DNA of 56,328 bases from Bacteroidales bacterium (GCA_017549765.1 JAFYNM010000024.1:1-56328); one strand, 5' to 3'; counted from the stretch's first letter, positions 34,802-43,302 are shown. Notes: generated by a model from the sequence alone, not told the origin. A program made the numbers and translations.

Positions 34802-36046
34802 TCAGAACTCGTCCACCACCGTCACCCATTTATAGACCTGGTCGCCGCGGCGCACCAGTTGATGGACAGGGATGGAGCAATACACCCCTTGTTCTGCTGT
34901 CGTCACTGGCTTGAGGTCCACACGGATCTCCGACACCGTCTCCTCCTCGACACCAGTGGTAGAACCGATGATCAAGATCTCCTCACCGAGAGAGAGGGAC
35001 TCCTCTTCGATGACGATCTCGGCCACGGAGATGTTGCCGAAGAAATTGGTCACCTTGCCGATGTGCTGTTTATAGCGGGTGGCTTGGGAGCCGTAGCGCT
35101 CCGACCATTCGCCCATCTTGCGACCCAAGTAGTATCCGTCCCAGAAATCGCGGTTATAGACACTGCGCAGACGTTGGGTCCAGGCCTCCACCTTCTCTTT
35201 CGTATAGGTTTGGCTCTGCACGGCATCGATGGCTTCATGATAGCATTGCGTCACAATCTTGACATATTCCGGGGAGCGTCCGCGGCCTTCAATCTTGAAG
35301 ATAGAGACACCGGCTTTGATCATCTTGTCGATGAAGCCAATGGTGCAGAGGTCTTTGGGCGACATGATATATTGATTATCGACCAGCAACTCTATTTCAT
35401 TGTCGTAATCGGTGACATGATAGGCGCGGCGACAGGGTTGGATGCAGGCTCCGCGGTTGGCGGGATAGTTGTAGTTATCGAGGCTCAGGTAGCACTTGCC
35501 CGACACGGCCATGCAGAGGGCGCCGTGGACGAACATCTCCACCTGCACCAGTTCCCCTTTCGGCCCTTTGATCTGCTCTTTCTGGATGGTATGGCAGATA
35601 TCGGCCACCTGGCGCAGGTTGCACTCGCGGCCTAAAACCACCACATCGGCAAACTGGGCATAGTAGCGCACCGCCTCCACATTGGTGACGTTGCATTGGG
35701 TGGAAAGATGGATTTCAAGACCTATCTGGCGGGCGTATTGGATCACGGCCATATCGGAAGCGATGATGGCGGTCACTTGCGCTTCTTTGGCGGCATCCAG
35801 CAGGTCGTGGCACTGCCGGATCTCGTCGTTATAGACGATCGTGTTGACGGTCAGATAGGAGCGAACACCATGTTCGCGGCAGATATCGGCTATCTGCTGC
35901 AGGTCGTCAAATGTGAAATTGGCAGCGGAGCGGGAGCGCATATTGAGGGCACCCACACCGAAATAGACAGCCTTGGCGCCAGCTTGGATGGCGGCCATCA
36001 GCGACTCGTAAGAGCCGGCAGGAGCCATCAGTTCAAGATGTTCCAT
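34802..36046 (-). CDS. U32 peptidase family protein, TrhP/YegQ-like tRNA hydroxylation factor
   Basis: 414 residues from the ATG giving MEHLELMAPAGS; it follows the RluB stop by five bases, and the longer frame is unneeded. Family motifs include 'LMAPAGSYESLMAAIQAGAKAVYFG', cited in part, 'NMRSRSAANF', 'GRECNLRQV', 'MFVHGALCMAVSGKCYLS' and 'ANRGACIQPCRR', whose four cysteines fit the Fe-S-like cluster of this family, and 'SPKDLCTIGFIDKM'. U32 proteins of this type (TrhP) are known to support prephenate-dependent 5-hydroxyuridine formation in tRNA. I infer that role; peptidase activity is not implied. Confidence 0.85.
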   Translation of the reverse strand: MEHLELMAPAGSYESLMAAIQAGAKAVYFGVGALNMRSRSAANFTFDDLQQIADICREHGVRSYLTVNTIVYNDEIRQCHDLLDAAKEAQVTAIIASDMAVIQYARQIGLEIHLSTQCNVTNVEAVRYYAQFADVVVLGRECNLRQVADICHTIQKEQIKGPKGELVQVEMFVHGALCMAVSGKCYLSLDNYNYPANRGACIQPCRRAYHVTDYDNEIELLVDNQYIMSPKDLCTIGFIDKMIKAGVSIFKIEGRGRSPEYVKIVTQCYHEAIDAVQSQTYTKEKVEAWTQRLRSVYNRDFWDGYYLGRKMGEWSERYGSQATRYKQHIGKVTNFFGNISVAEIVIEEESLSLGEEILIIGSTTGVEEETVSEIRVDLKPVTTAEQGVYCSIPVHQLVRRGDQVYKWVTVVDEF

Positions 36047-36051
36047 CGTTA

Positions 36052-37185
36052 TTATTCCTCTTCTTTGTTTTTGGTAGAGAGCATCTTCAGGAAAGCCACC
36101 TCCTTCTTGGTCAGGAATCGCCAATAACCTCGTCTCAGGTCTTTCTTGGTGAGGCCGGCGAAGACCACGCGGTCGAGTTTCTCCACCTCATAGCCCAGGG
36201 CGTCGAACATACGACGGATGACGCGGTTCTTGCCGGAATGGATGGTAATGCCCACCACCTTCTTGGATTCACTGCTGTCCACATACTGCACATCATCGGG
36301 GACCACCACGCCATCGGTCAGTTCAACGCCATTGCGGATGGTCTCCATATCGACAGACGCGAAAGGCTTGTCGAGTTCCACCATATAGGTCTTCTCGATC
36401 TGGGAGCTCGGATGAGTCAGTTTTTTTGTCAGGTCGCCGTCGTTGGTGAAAAGCAGAAGACCTGTCGTGTCGCGGTCGAGGCGTCCGACGGGATAGATGC
36501 GCTCCTCACAGGCATCGCGCACCAGTTCCATCACATTGGCACGGTCGTGTTCATCGTCGGTGGTGGTGATATAGTCTTTCGGCTTGTTGAGGAGCACATA
36601 GACCGGTTTCTCGCGTTGGAGGACCTTGTCGCCGTAGCGCACCTCGTCGGTGGGCATCACCTTGTGGCCCATCTCGGTAATCACCTCGCCGTTGACGGTG
36701 ATGGCACCGGAAGAGATGAGGACGTCAGCTTCGCGACGGGAGCAGATGCCCGCATTGGCGATATATTTGTTGAGACGGATCGGACCGTGTTGTTCTTCAA
36801 ATTCCAAGGTCAGAATGCGTTGCGGGCGCGGTCTCTGACGACCTTCCTGCTTGCGACGCTCCACAATCTCGGTCAGAATGGCCGATTCGGCCGTAATATC
36901 ACGGCGGCGCGGACGGCTGTCGTCCTTCTTGGCAAAACGGCCACGCTTGTCACGACTTCTCTCCTGGCCCTTGAAAGATCGTTTGCCGGAATATCTTCTG
37001 TCTTGTCTGTCATCATCCTCTCTGAAACGGGATCTGGAGCGGGATGGCTTCCCATCTCGGGATGATGAGTATGAACGCTTGGCCGGTCGTCTGTCATCGC
37101 GACGCGGACGGTCGGTTTTGCGGGAGCGCTTCTCTTCAAAAGAGTAATCGTCCCCTATATCTTCGGTATTAAATTTTCTTTCCAT
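36052..37185 (-). CDS. rluB: RluB/RsuA-family pseudouridine synthase with a long basic N-terminus
   Basis: 377 residues. Residues 1-110 are low-complexity and very rich in Arg, Lys, Asp and Ser (e.g. KRSRKTDRPRRDDRRPAKR). An S4 RNA-binding domain follows ('IRLNKYIANAGICSRREAD'), then the synthase domain with the catalytic aspartate in 'GRLDRDTTGLLLFTNDG'. Enzymes of this type modify 23S rRNA (RluB at U2605 in E. coli). I set the start at the ATG giving MERKF, because the upstream ATG lies beyond the TATTTTTG element at 37209-37216. Confidence 0.9.
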   Translation of the reverse strand: MERKFNTEDIGDDYSFEEKRSRKTDRPRRDDRRPAKRSYSSSRDGKPSRSRSRFREDDDRQDRRYSGKRSFKGQERSRDKRGRFAKKDDSRPRRRDITAESAILTEIVERRKQEGRQRPRPQRILTLEFEEQHGPIRLNKYIANAGICSRREADVLISSGAITVNGEVITEMGHKVMPTDEVRYGDKVLQREKPVYVLLNKPKDYITTTDDEHDRANVMELVRDACEERIYPVGRLDRDTTGLLLFTNDGDLTKKLTHPSSQIEKTYMVELDKPFASVDMETIRNGVELTDGVVVPDDVQYVDSSESKKVVGITIHSGKNRVIRRMFDALGYEVEKLDRVVFAGLTKKDLRRGYWRFLTKKEVAFLKMLSTKNKEEE

Positions 37186-37208
37186 TAAACAGTACTGATT
37201 TTGCGCGG

Positions 37209-37216
37209 CAAAAATA
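37209..37216 (-). promoter_or_regulatory. -7 promoter element of rluB
   Basis: TATTTTTG on the minus strand, 23 bases before the chosen ATG. It rules out the longer reading frame. Confidence 0.6.
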
Positions 37217-37270
37217 GCAAATTCTCGCATATATTTTGAAAATGCCGAGACATCTATTCCCGAAAAAATG

Positions 37271-37278
37271 TATCTTTG
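37271..37278 (+). promoter_or_regulatory. -7 promoter element of the SUMF1-like gene
   Basis: TATCTTTG on the plus strand, 33 bases before the ATG at 37312. Confidence 0.55.
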
Positions 37279-37311
37279 CCCATCATTTTATCATCCATAA
37301 AAAAAACAGCA

Positions 37312-38073
37312 ATGATGAAAACACGCAAAATGATATCCGTCATGACGGTCCTCTTTCTCGCTTTGGCCGTTCATGCGCAGATTCCAACCATAGAGATGGT
37401 TTATGTAGAGGGAGGAGAATTCCTGATGGGGTGTTCCGGAGTCCAGCACGCTGACTGCCTGTTCGACGAAAGGCCTGCCCATGTGGTAGTGTTAAGCGAT
37501 TATTGCATTTCCAAATACGAGGTCACCCAAGAATTATGGATGGCTGTCATGGGTGGAAAGAATCCTTCCAAGGTCATTGGCGACAGTCTTCCCGTGACAC
37601 GCGTCAGCTGGTATGACGCTCGCGAGTTTATTGCCAAGCTAAACAAGATGACAGGAAAAAAATACCGTTTACCCACCGAGTCGGAATGGGAATATGCAGC
37701 CCGCGGCGGACGCTTATCGCAAGGATACAAATTCAGCGGCTCCGACGACATCAACGATGTGGCCTGGTATCGCAAAAACAGTGGCAGAAAACCCCATGCT
37801 GTCGGCACCAAGATGCCCAACGAGCTGGGAATCTACGATATGAGTGGCAACGTCTATGAGTGGTGCTACGACGGCTTTGAATTCTACGAGCTGAGTTTCA
37901 GTGGCGCTTATGTAAATCCAAAAGGCTATGAATTAAGCGAATGCAGGGTATATCGCGGCGGCTGTATAACCAGCTTTTGGGATGTATGTCGCGTCTCTGC
38001 ACGCAACCGCATAGTGCCCAACGCCACCTTACACTATGTCGGTTTTCGGTTGGCCATGGATGTAGAAAACTAA
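37312..38073 (+). CDS. Exported SUMF1/FGE-domain protein lacking the first catalytic cysteine
   Basis: 253 residues with a signal peptide (MMKTRKMISVMTVLFLALAVHAQ; two adjacent ATGs possible). The rest is a formylglycine-generating-enzyme-like domain: 'VYVEGGEFLMGC', 'ISKYEVTQELWMAVMGG', 'PVTRVSWYDAREF', 'RLPTESEWEYAARGG', 'YDMSGNVYEWCYDG' and 'YRGGCITSFWDVCRVSARN'. True FGE has Cys-x4-Cys in the last motif; here the first position is Ser and only the second Cys (VCR) is kept. It is thus a non-FGE member like GldK/J or binding proteins of this fold. The substrate is unknown. Confidence 0.82.
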   Translation: MMKTRKMISVMTVLFLALAVHAQIPTIEMVYVEGGEFLMGCSGVQHADCLFDERPAHVVVLSDYCISKYEVTQELWMAVMGGKNPSKVIGDSLPVTRVSWYDAREFIAKLNKMTGKKYRLPTESEWEYAARGGRLSQGYKFSGSDDINDVAWYRKNSGRKPHAVGTKMPNELGIYDMSGNVYEWCYDGFEFYELSFSGAYVNPKGYELSECRVYRGGCITSFWDVCRVSARNRIVPNATLHYVGFRLAMDVEN

Positions 38074-38085
38074 ACCGGCAACAGA

Positions 38086-38883
38086 CTATTCGGAATCCAG
38101 GAGTCCTCTTGGCGGAAGCTTTTTGAAGATGGCATACACGTTGCGGGACGTCTGCTCCATGACTTCCCGTACTGGGACGTCGAAGATCTCCGCTATCTTC
38201 TGGGCGATAAGGGGGATATAGGCACTCTCATTGGGTTTGCCCCTGTGCGGGGTAGGCGCCAGATAGGGGGCGTCGGTTTCCAAGACGATATGTTCCAGAC
38301 CGATCTCCTTGACCAGTTCCGGCAGTTTGCTGTTCTTGAAAGTCACGATGCCGCCGATGCCGATGGCATAACCGCGGGCCACCGCCCATTTGGCCTCTTG
38401 TATGCCTCCGGAGAAACAATGGACGATGCCGGACAGCTCGCCCGTCTTGAACTGTTGCAGAATCTCAATAGCCTCATTATACGCACTGCGGATATGCAGC
38501 GATAGCGGCAACTGCAGATGGCGCGCCCAGCGCAACTGCTGGTAGAAGGCATCTTTCTGCTGCGCCTCGTAGGTGCGCTCGTAATAGAAATCGAGACCGA
38601 TCTCCCCCACCGCCACCACATTGCGGTCATCGAGGCGGGTTTGCAGGTAGGCCAAGACATCGAGGTAGTCTTCCCGCACATCGGAAGGATGCAGTCCTAC
38701 CATGGCGTACAGGTTATCTGGAAATAGGGAGACCACCTCCTGTATCTGGTCTGGGGTTTCACGGTTGACACACGCCAAGAGCATCTGCTTCACATTAGCA
38801 TCGACAGCCCGCTGGATGACCTCCTCGAAGTTGTCGGGATAATACTCGCGGTAAAGATGGGTATGAGAATCTATAAAGTTCAT
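38086..38883 (-). CDS. tatD: TatD-family metal-dependent hydrolase
   Basis: 265 residues from the ATG giving MNFIDSHTHLY. Metal ligands of the TIM-barrel amidohydrolase superfamily are present: 'DSHTHL' at residues 5-10, 'GEIGLDFYYE' near 90, 'LPLSLHIRSA' near 130, 'GIVHCFSGG' near 155, and 'VLETDAPYLAP' near 205. TatD enzymes are Mg-dependent 3'-5' exonucleases acting on DNA and RNA. The longer frame would run through the downstream terminator of the next gene, so I rejected it. Confidence 0.93.
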   Translation of the reverse strand: MNFIDSHTHLYREYYPDNFEEVIQRAVDANVKQMLLACVNRETPDQIQEVVSLFPDNLYAMVGLHPSDVREDYLDVLAYLQTRLDDRNVVAVGEIGLDFYYERTYEAQQKDAFYQQLRWARHLQLPLSLHIRSAYNEAIEILQQFKTGELSGIVHCFSGGIQEAKWAVARGYAIGIGGIVTFKNSKLPELVKEIGLEHIVLETDAPYLAPTPHRGKPNESAYIPLIAQKIAEIFDVPVREVMEQTSRNVYAIFKKLPPRGLLDSE

Positions 38884-38895
38884 AAGATGTGATGT

Positions 38896-38931
38896 TAGAA
38901 AAACAGCCGACCTCTGAACGAGATCGGCTGT
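38896..38931 (-). terminator. Intrinsic terminator of the small barrel gene
   Basis: On the minus strand ACAGCCGATCTCG...GAGGTCGGCTGT forms an 11-bp interrupted stem followed by TTTTTCT. Confidence 0.88.
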
Positions 38932-38951
38932 CATAGGTTGAAATGTTCAGA

Positions 38952-39443
38952 TTAGAATCTGTAGCGGAGGCCGAGAGCCACGCTGTAGAAGCTGTTGTAA
39001 ATAGGATAACCATCTCCTCTGAAGAAGCCCATCACGTTAACCATTGGACGCCAGTCCAAGCTGATGTTCAACGGAATGTTGAATTGATACTCAACACCGA
39101 GTTGAGCACCTACACTCACGCCGAAGGGATAGTAATTGTGGTCTCTCCAATATTGACCATAGTGGTAGGAAACGCCAAAGCCAGGGCCTACATACCAGTT
39201 CCAGTTGCTGGCACCGATACCCCATACCCAGTCGAACATGGCGGTAGCACCTACAACACCCCATTGGTTCCAAACGTTGGTGGCACCAACAGTGAGATCA
39301 ACAAACATAGCACCAGCGGCAATGGAATGCTGATAAGAGAATTCCAAGTTGTAACCCAGACGGGCACCGATGGCGCGCGGTTGGGCAATAGCGGCACCTG
39401 CGATGGCGCAGATCATAACTAATGTAACAACTAATTTTTTCAT
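38952..39443 (-). CDS. Small outer-membrane beta-barrel protein
   Basis: 163 residues with signal peptide ending 'AAIAQPRAIG'. Strand-turn alternation with Tyr/Trp/Gly-rich segments ('GARLGYNLEFSYQ', 'WYVGPGFGVSYHYGQYW', 'GVSVGAQLGVEYQF') and a C-terminal 'VALGLRYRF' with terminal Phe indicate an 8-stranded OmpX/OmpW-size barrel. It lies only 39 bases after atpF, so read-through from the F0 genes is possible, and ends at a strong terminator. Function not known. Confidence 0.75.
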   Translation of the reverse strand: MKKLVVTLVMICAIAGAAIAQPRAIGARLGYNLEFSYQHSIAAGAMFVDLTVGATNVWNQWGVVGATAMFDWVWGIGASNWNWYVGPGFGVSYHYGQYWRDHNYYPFGVSVGAQLGVEYQFNIPLNISLDWRPMVNVMGFFRGDGYPIYNSFYSVALGLRYRF

Positions 39444-39482
39444 AACTAAAAAATTTAGGTTAATAAAAAGGTTAATAAAGGT

Positions 39483-39977
39483 TTAATTCAAATTACAATT
39501 GTCCACCCACTCCTCGATGAGCTTCTCCTGCTGCTCCTTATCGGAGAGTTCATGTTCTATCACCTTTTGGGCAATGTCAATGGAGAAGTTGGCAATTTCG
39601 TTCTTCACGTCGGTAATGGCCTTCATCTTCTCATAGTAGATAGTCTTTTTAGCCTCATCGATGATGGCTTGAGCCTCCGCATCGGCCTTCAGTTTGGCGT
39701 CTTCGTACATCTTCTCGCTGATCTTGCGGGCATCGGCCACGATGGCATCGCGTTCAGCCTTGGCTTCTGCCAGCATTTCTTCATGCTTCAGATGCATATT
39801 CTCGAGTTCGGCGTGCACGCGGGCAGCCTCGTCCAGCTGGTCCTGAATCTTCTTGTTACGACTTGCAATGCCGTTGGTGATAATCGGCCAGGCGAACTTC
39901 GCCAAGATGAAGAACAAGATGCCAAAGCCTATCAGCATCCAGAATATTAGTCCAAAAGAGGGTTTTATCAGTTCCAT
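39483..39977 (-). CDS. atpF: ATP synthase F0 subunit b
   Basis: 164 residues: one N-terminal transmembrane span (about 8-28, 'IFWMLIGFGILFFILAKFAWPII'; quoted in part as FWMLIGFGILFFILAKF), then a long charged coiled coil ('LDEAARVHAELENMHLKHEE...') ending in a region that binds subunit delta. It forms the peripheral stalk. It is the last of three F0 genes here. The F1 gene atpH, which usually follows atpF directly, is missing; the next gene is an unrelated outer-membrane protein. Confidence 0.94.
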   Translation of the reverse strand: MELIKPSFGLIFWMLIGFGILFFILAKFAWPIITNGIASRNKKIQDQLDEAARVHAELENMHLKHEEMLAEAKAERDAIVADARKISEKMYEDAKLKADAEAQAIIDEAKKTIYYEKMKAITDVKNEIANFSIDIAQKVIEHELSDKEQQEKLIEEWVDNCNLN

Positions 39978-40005
39978 ATTGATTATTTACTTCATTAGAT
40001 TCTTG

Positions 40006-40045
40006 AAAAAAATGAAGTCTCCCCGCCAATCGCGGGGAGACTTCA
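40006..40045 (-). terminator. Intrinsic-terminator hairpin between atpE and atpF
   Basis: On the minus strand TGAAGTCTCCCCGC and GCGGGGAGACTTCA form a perfect 14-bp GC-rich stem with a 5-base loop, followed by seven T. It sits between the atpE stop and atpF start, so it should reduce or stop transcription into atpF. Confidence 0.9.
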
Positions 40046-40049
40046 AACA

Positions 40050-40310
40050 TTACTTCGCAATAGCGATCAGCAAGCAAACCACAACGGCGAACAAGGCCAC
40101 ACCTTCAATCAAGGCGGCGGCCAAGATCATGTTGATACGGATGTTGCCGGCCACTTCCGGTTGGCGGGCGATGGCGGACATGGCATCTCTACCGATGTTA
40201 CCGATACCAAGACCAGCACCGATAGCGGCTAAACCAGCACCGATACCTGCACCCATCTGGCCGATACCGAGAATGGGAGCTGCTTGCAAAAGGGTTGATA
40301 ATACTGACAT
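40050..40310 (-). CDS. atpE: ATP synthase F0 subunit c
   Basis: 86 residues, two transmembrane hairpin helices. Helix 1 carries the glycine-rich zipper 'GAGIGAGLAAIGAGLGIGN'. The polar loop 'RQPEVAG' follows, and helix 2 'MILAAALIEGVALFAVVVC' holds the ion-carrying glutamate in 'LIEG'. No Gln on helix 1 and no Ser after the Glu are seen, so a proton rather than sodium ring is likely. The c subunit is needed in many copies per complex; the terminator right behind this gene would favour that. Confidence 0.97.
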   Translation of the reverse strand: MSVLSTLLQAAPILGIGQMGAGIGAGLAAIGAGLGIGNIGRDAMSAIARQPEVAGNIRINMILAAALIEGVALFAVVVCLLIAIAK

Positions 40311-40345
40311 GATTTTGAAATTATAATGATTAATTAAAGGGTTTA

Positions 40346-41464
40346 CTATGCTAATTCTGTACTCTCTTCATGATGCTCTTCCGTGGCGGTTCCGATATAG
40401 ATGGCACTCAACAGCGTGAACACAAACGCCTGGATGAAAGCCACCAGCAACTCCAGAACGCCCATGAAGACGTAGAAGAGCAGGGAAACCACGGAGACGC
40501 CGTATCCGATGGCCGGAGCCATTTGTCCAAAAATGAAAATCAAGGAGATAAATCCCAGCACGATGATGTGCCCGGCCGTGATGTTGGCAAAGAGTCGGAC
40601 CATGAGCACGAAAGGCTTGGTAAAGATGCCTATCAACTCTACAAACGGCATGATGGGGATGGGCAGTTTCAGCCACCAAGGCACGCCGGGAGTGTTGAAG
40701 ATGTCCACCCAATACTCCTTTTTGGCAGAGATGTTGGTGATGAAAAAGGTAATCAACGCCAAGATGCCCGTCACGGCAATGTTGCCAGTCAGGTTGGCAC
40801 CGCCCGGGAAGATAGGGATGATACCCAACATGTTATTCAATAAGATAAAGAAGAAGAGCGTCAGGAGATAGGGTGTGTACTTCGGGGCGCGGTCTCCCAA
40901 GGAGGGATTGATGACCTCGTCCTGCAGAAAGACGATGACTGGCTCCACAAGCCCTTGCAAGCCTTTGGGGGCTTCGTTGGGATGCTCCTCGTATCTCTTG
41001 GCTACAGAGAGGAAAATCCAGGCTATCAAGATTAAGGAGATAAAGAGGGCGCAGACATTCTTTGTGATGGAGATGTTGAATTTGCAGACATGGTCCACTG
41101 GATACATCTGCCCTTCTTCCAGATGGCCGCTATAGTCGTCTGCCAGTTTGACGATGGAGCCTTTCTGATCGCCCCAGCCCATGGCATAGCCATTGTAGGC
41201 GGCCTCTCCATGATGCAGTTTTCCAGAGGAGAAACATACCAGCTGACCTTCGTCAAACAAGATGATTGGCAGGGGGATGGTGACGCTCTTGTCGCCTTCG
41301 CCACAGATATGCCAGCCGTAACTGTCCGTCACATGTTCCAGGATAAACGGGCCGGCTTCGAAGCTCTTTTCCTCTTCGGCGGCCTGCGCGGTACGGGGGG
41401 AAAAAACGAGTATCGCCGCAAATAGAGTTAGGAGTGATAAGATTCGTTTAATATTGTAATTCAT
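40346..41464 (-). CDS. atpB: ATP synthase F0 subunit a with signal peptide
   Basis: 372 residues from the ATG giving MNYNIKRIL, which starts a clean signal peptide (cleavage after TAQA). A periplasmic N-terminal domain of about 110 residues follows, typical of Bacteroidetes AtpB, then the conserved membrane part with the essential arginine in 'VLMVRLFANITAGH' (helix 5) and 'FVELIGIFTKPF', ending 'QAFVFTLLSAIYIG'. Together with atpE and atpF it makes the proton path. It begins the F0 cluster, divergent from chrA; no atpD-atpC upstream as in related genomes. A longer 5' frame lacks support. Confidence 0.95.
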   Translation of the reverse strand: MNYNIKRILSLLTLFAAILVFSPRTAQAAEEEKSFEAGPFILEHVTDSYGWHICGEGDKSVTIPLPIILFDEGQLVCFSSGKLHHGEAAYNGYAMGWGDQKGSIVKLADDYSGHLEEGQMYPVDHVCKFNISITKNVCALFISLILIAWIFLSVAKRYEEHPNEAPKGLQGLVEPVIVFLQDEVINPSLGDRAPKYTPYLLTLFFFILLNNMLGIIPIFPGGANLTGNIAVTGILALITFFITNISAKKEYWVDIFNTPGVPWWLKLPIPIMPFVELIGIFTKPFVLMVRLFANITAGHIIVLGFISLIFIFGQMAPAIGYGVSVVSLLFYVFMGVLELLVAFIQAFVFTLLSAIYIGTATEEHHEESTELA

Positions 41465-41567
41465 ATTGTACCAGACAGTTATATTTGTTAATAAGCCATT
41501 TTGACTCAAAACGGAAAATCGGTGCAATATACATTTTTTTTAATAGTGGAAGCAAGGTATTATTTTG

Positions 41568-41575
41568 TACTTTTG
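41568..41575 (+). promoter_or_regulatory. -7 promoter element of the chromate transporter pair
   Basis: TACTTTTG ends 11 bases before the ATG at 41587, so the leader would be very short or absent. It rules out the longer upstream frame. Confidence 0.5.
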
Positions 41576-41586
41576 CACTTCATGTT

Positions 41587-42165
41587 ATGAACAATTTAGG
41601 TACTATAGAGAAGAAAGCCAGCTTGTGGACCTTGTTTGGTGCATTTTGCAAGATCGGCGCCTTCACGATTGGCGGTGGCTATGCCATGATCCCGTTGATG
41701 GAGAAGGAGATTGTGGACCGCCGTGGGTGGTTGGACAAGGAGACCTTTCTGGATGTGTTGGCCCTTTCGCAGGCGATGCCGGGCATCTTTGCTGTCAACA
41801 TGGCCTCCAACATCGGCTATCGTTTGCGCGGAGTACTCGGATCTGTGGCGGCGGTACTCGGCAATATCCTGCTGCCCATCGCCATCATCATTCTCTGGGC
41901 CACCTGTTTCCGTTATCTGCAAGGGAATCCTATCTTCGAAGCTGTCTTCAAGGGACTCCGTCCGGCGGTGGTCGCGCTGATTGCCGCACCCGTCTTCACT
42001 ATGGCCAAGACCGCCAAGTTGAGTTGGGGCAACATCTGGATCCCCATAGTAGCTGCCTTGCTGATCTGGCTGTTAAGGGTCTCCCCCATCCTCATCATCA
42101 TCGCAGCCGGTATAGGCGGGTATCTCTACGGCAGATATCTAGAGAGAAAGGAGGGCGCGGCATGA
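41587..42165 (+). CDS. Chromate transporter family protein, first half (ChrA)
   Basis: 192 residues of the CHR family: N-terminal 'LFGAFCKIGAFTIGGGYAMIPLMEKEIV' (shown in part), the family's GGGYAM motif, 'LSQAMPGIFAVNMASNIG' and about five or six membrane spans. It forms a bidomain or heterodimeric transporter with the next gene, which it overlaps by ATGA. The CHR family moves oxyanions (chromate, sulfate), but specificity in Bacteroidetes is unproven. Start chosen after the promoter. Confidence 0.85.
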   Translation: MNNLGTIEKKASLWTLFGAFCKIGAFTIGGGYAMIPLMEKEIVDRRGWLDKETFLDVLALSQAMPGIFAVNMASNIGYRLRGVLGSVAAVLGNILLPIAIIILWATCFRYLQGNPIFEAVFKGLRPAVVALIAAPVFTMAKTAKLSWGNIWIPIVAALLIWLLRVSPILIIIAAGIGGYLYGRYLERKEGAA

Positions 42166-42752
42166 TCTTCTGGAAGCTCTTCTACACGTTTCTCCGCATC
42201 GGCATCTTCAACTTCGGCGGAGGCTATGCCATGATCGCGCTCATCCAGAACGAGGTGGTGACGCGCAACGGCTGGATGACCATGCAGGAGTTTGTGGATA
42301 TGGTGGCCGTCTCGCAGATGACGCCCGGCCCCATCGGCATCAACGTGGCCACCTATGCGGGCTACACGGCCGTACTGCATGCCGGCTATTCGGCGCCCAT
42401 GGCCATGATAGGTTCCTGCATCGCCTCCTTCTCCGTCATCCTGCTGCCAGTAGTGGCTATGATTCTGGTCACACGTTTTCTGATGAAAATGCAGGACAAT
42501 CCAGCGGTACAGACGATGTTGAAGATCTTGCGGATCACCTTCATAGGGCTGATCGCGGCGGCGGCCATCCTGCTGATGAACGTAGAGTCTTTCGGCTCGC
42601 CGACACAAGACACCACGCAGTTCATCCTCAGCATCGTCATCTTTTTGGCTGTCTTCGTAGCCGCCTTCAGATACAAAGTAAGCCCGATCCTCCTGCTCGT
42701 GCTGAGCGGGGTGGCGGGCTATATCATCTACGGCCTTATACTGCCAGCTTAG
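42162..42752 (+). CDS. Chromate transporter family protein, second half (ChrA)
   Basis: 196 residues, the paired half of the CHR transporter: 'FGGGYAMIALIQNEVV' parallels the first half, then 'VSQMTPGPIGINVATYAG' and further spans. Its ATG overlaps the stop of the first half by four bases (ATGA), so the two proteins are translated together. The stop overlaps the end of purE on the other strand. The two genes are a duplicated pair, and the inverted topology of halves is characteristic of the family. Confidence 0.85.
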   Translation: MIFWKLFYTFLRIGIFNFGGGYAMIALIQNEVVTRNGWMTMQEFVDMVAVSQMTPGPIGINVATYAGYTAVLHAGYSAPMAMIGSCIASFSVILLPVVAMILVTRFLMKMQDNPAVQTMLKILRITFIGLIAAAAILLMNVESFGSPTQDTTQFILSIVIFLAVFVAAFRYKVSPILLLVLSGVAGYIIYGLILPA

Positions 42753-43258
42753 TTGGTCTTGAACTTGTAGGTATCGATGCCAGCCAACTCGGCGTTGGCC
42801 TTCACGATCTTCTGTTTCAGTTGTTCTTTATGACGGATCACGCGTTCCATCATCACAGGATCGCCGTTGGCGAGGATCTGCATGGCGAGGATGGCGGCGT
42901 TCTGGGCCCCGTTGATGGCCACGGTCGCGACTGGTATGCCGGGAGGCATCTGCAACATCGCCAGGGCGGCGTCCACACCCTCCAGAGAGGACTTGATGGG
43001 CACGCCAATGACGGGCAGGGGTGTCATGGCGGCAATGACGCCGGGCAGGTGAGCGGCCATGCCCGCACCCGCGATAATGACCTCCACCCCGCGCTCGTGG
43101 GCGTGCTTGGCATACTCCGCCACCTCGTCGGGTGTGCGGTGCGCCGACAACGCCAGCATCTCAAAAGGAATCTCGTTGCTCTCTAAAAACTTGCAAGCTC
43201 CCTCCATGACCGGCAGGTCGGAGGTGCTGCCCATAATGATACTTACTCGTGGTTTCAT
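42749..43258 (-). CDS. purE: N5-carboxyaminoimidazole ribonucleotide mutase PurE
   Basis: 169 residues. PurE moves the carboxyl group of N5-CAIR to C4 in purine synthesis. Signatures visible are 'IIMGSTSDLPVMEGACKFL' at the N-terminus, 'ALSAHRTPDEVAEYA', 'IIAGAGMAAHLPGVIAAMTPLPVIGVP' (given in part), and 'PGIPVATVAINGAQNAAILA'. The active-site His is in SAHR. Class I size, as expected in a genome that would also carry purK. It is convergent with the chromate transporter, overlapping by four bases. Confidence 0.96.
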   Translation of the reverse strand: MKPRVSIIMGSTSDLPVMEGACKFLESNEIPFEMLALSAHRTPDEVAEYAKHAHERGVEVIIAGAGMAAHLPGVIAAMTPLPVIGVPIKSSLEGVDAALAMLQMPPGIPVATVAINGAQNAAILAMQILANGDPVMMERVIRHKEQLKQKIVKANAELAGIDTYKFKTN

Positions 43259-43302
43259 CTCTCTGTTTTTTGAAAGCGCAAATGTACGATTATTTTGAAT
43301 AT

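Noticed and set aside
41565-42161. 5' extension of the second chromate transporter frame
   Set aside because: It runs in the wrong frame through the first transporter gene; the real start is the ATGA overlap at 42162.
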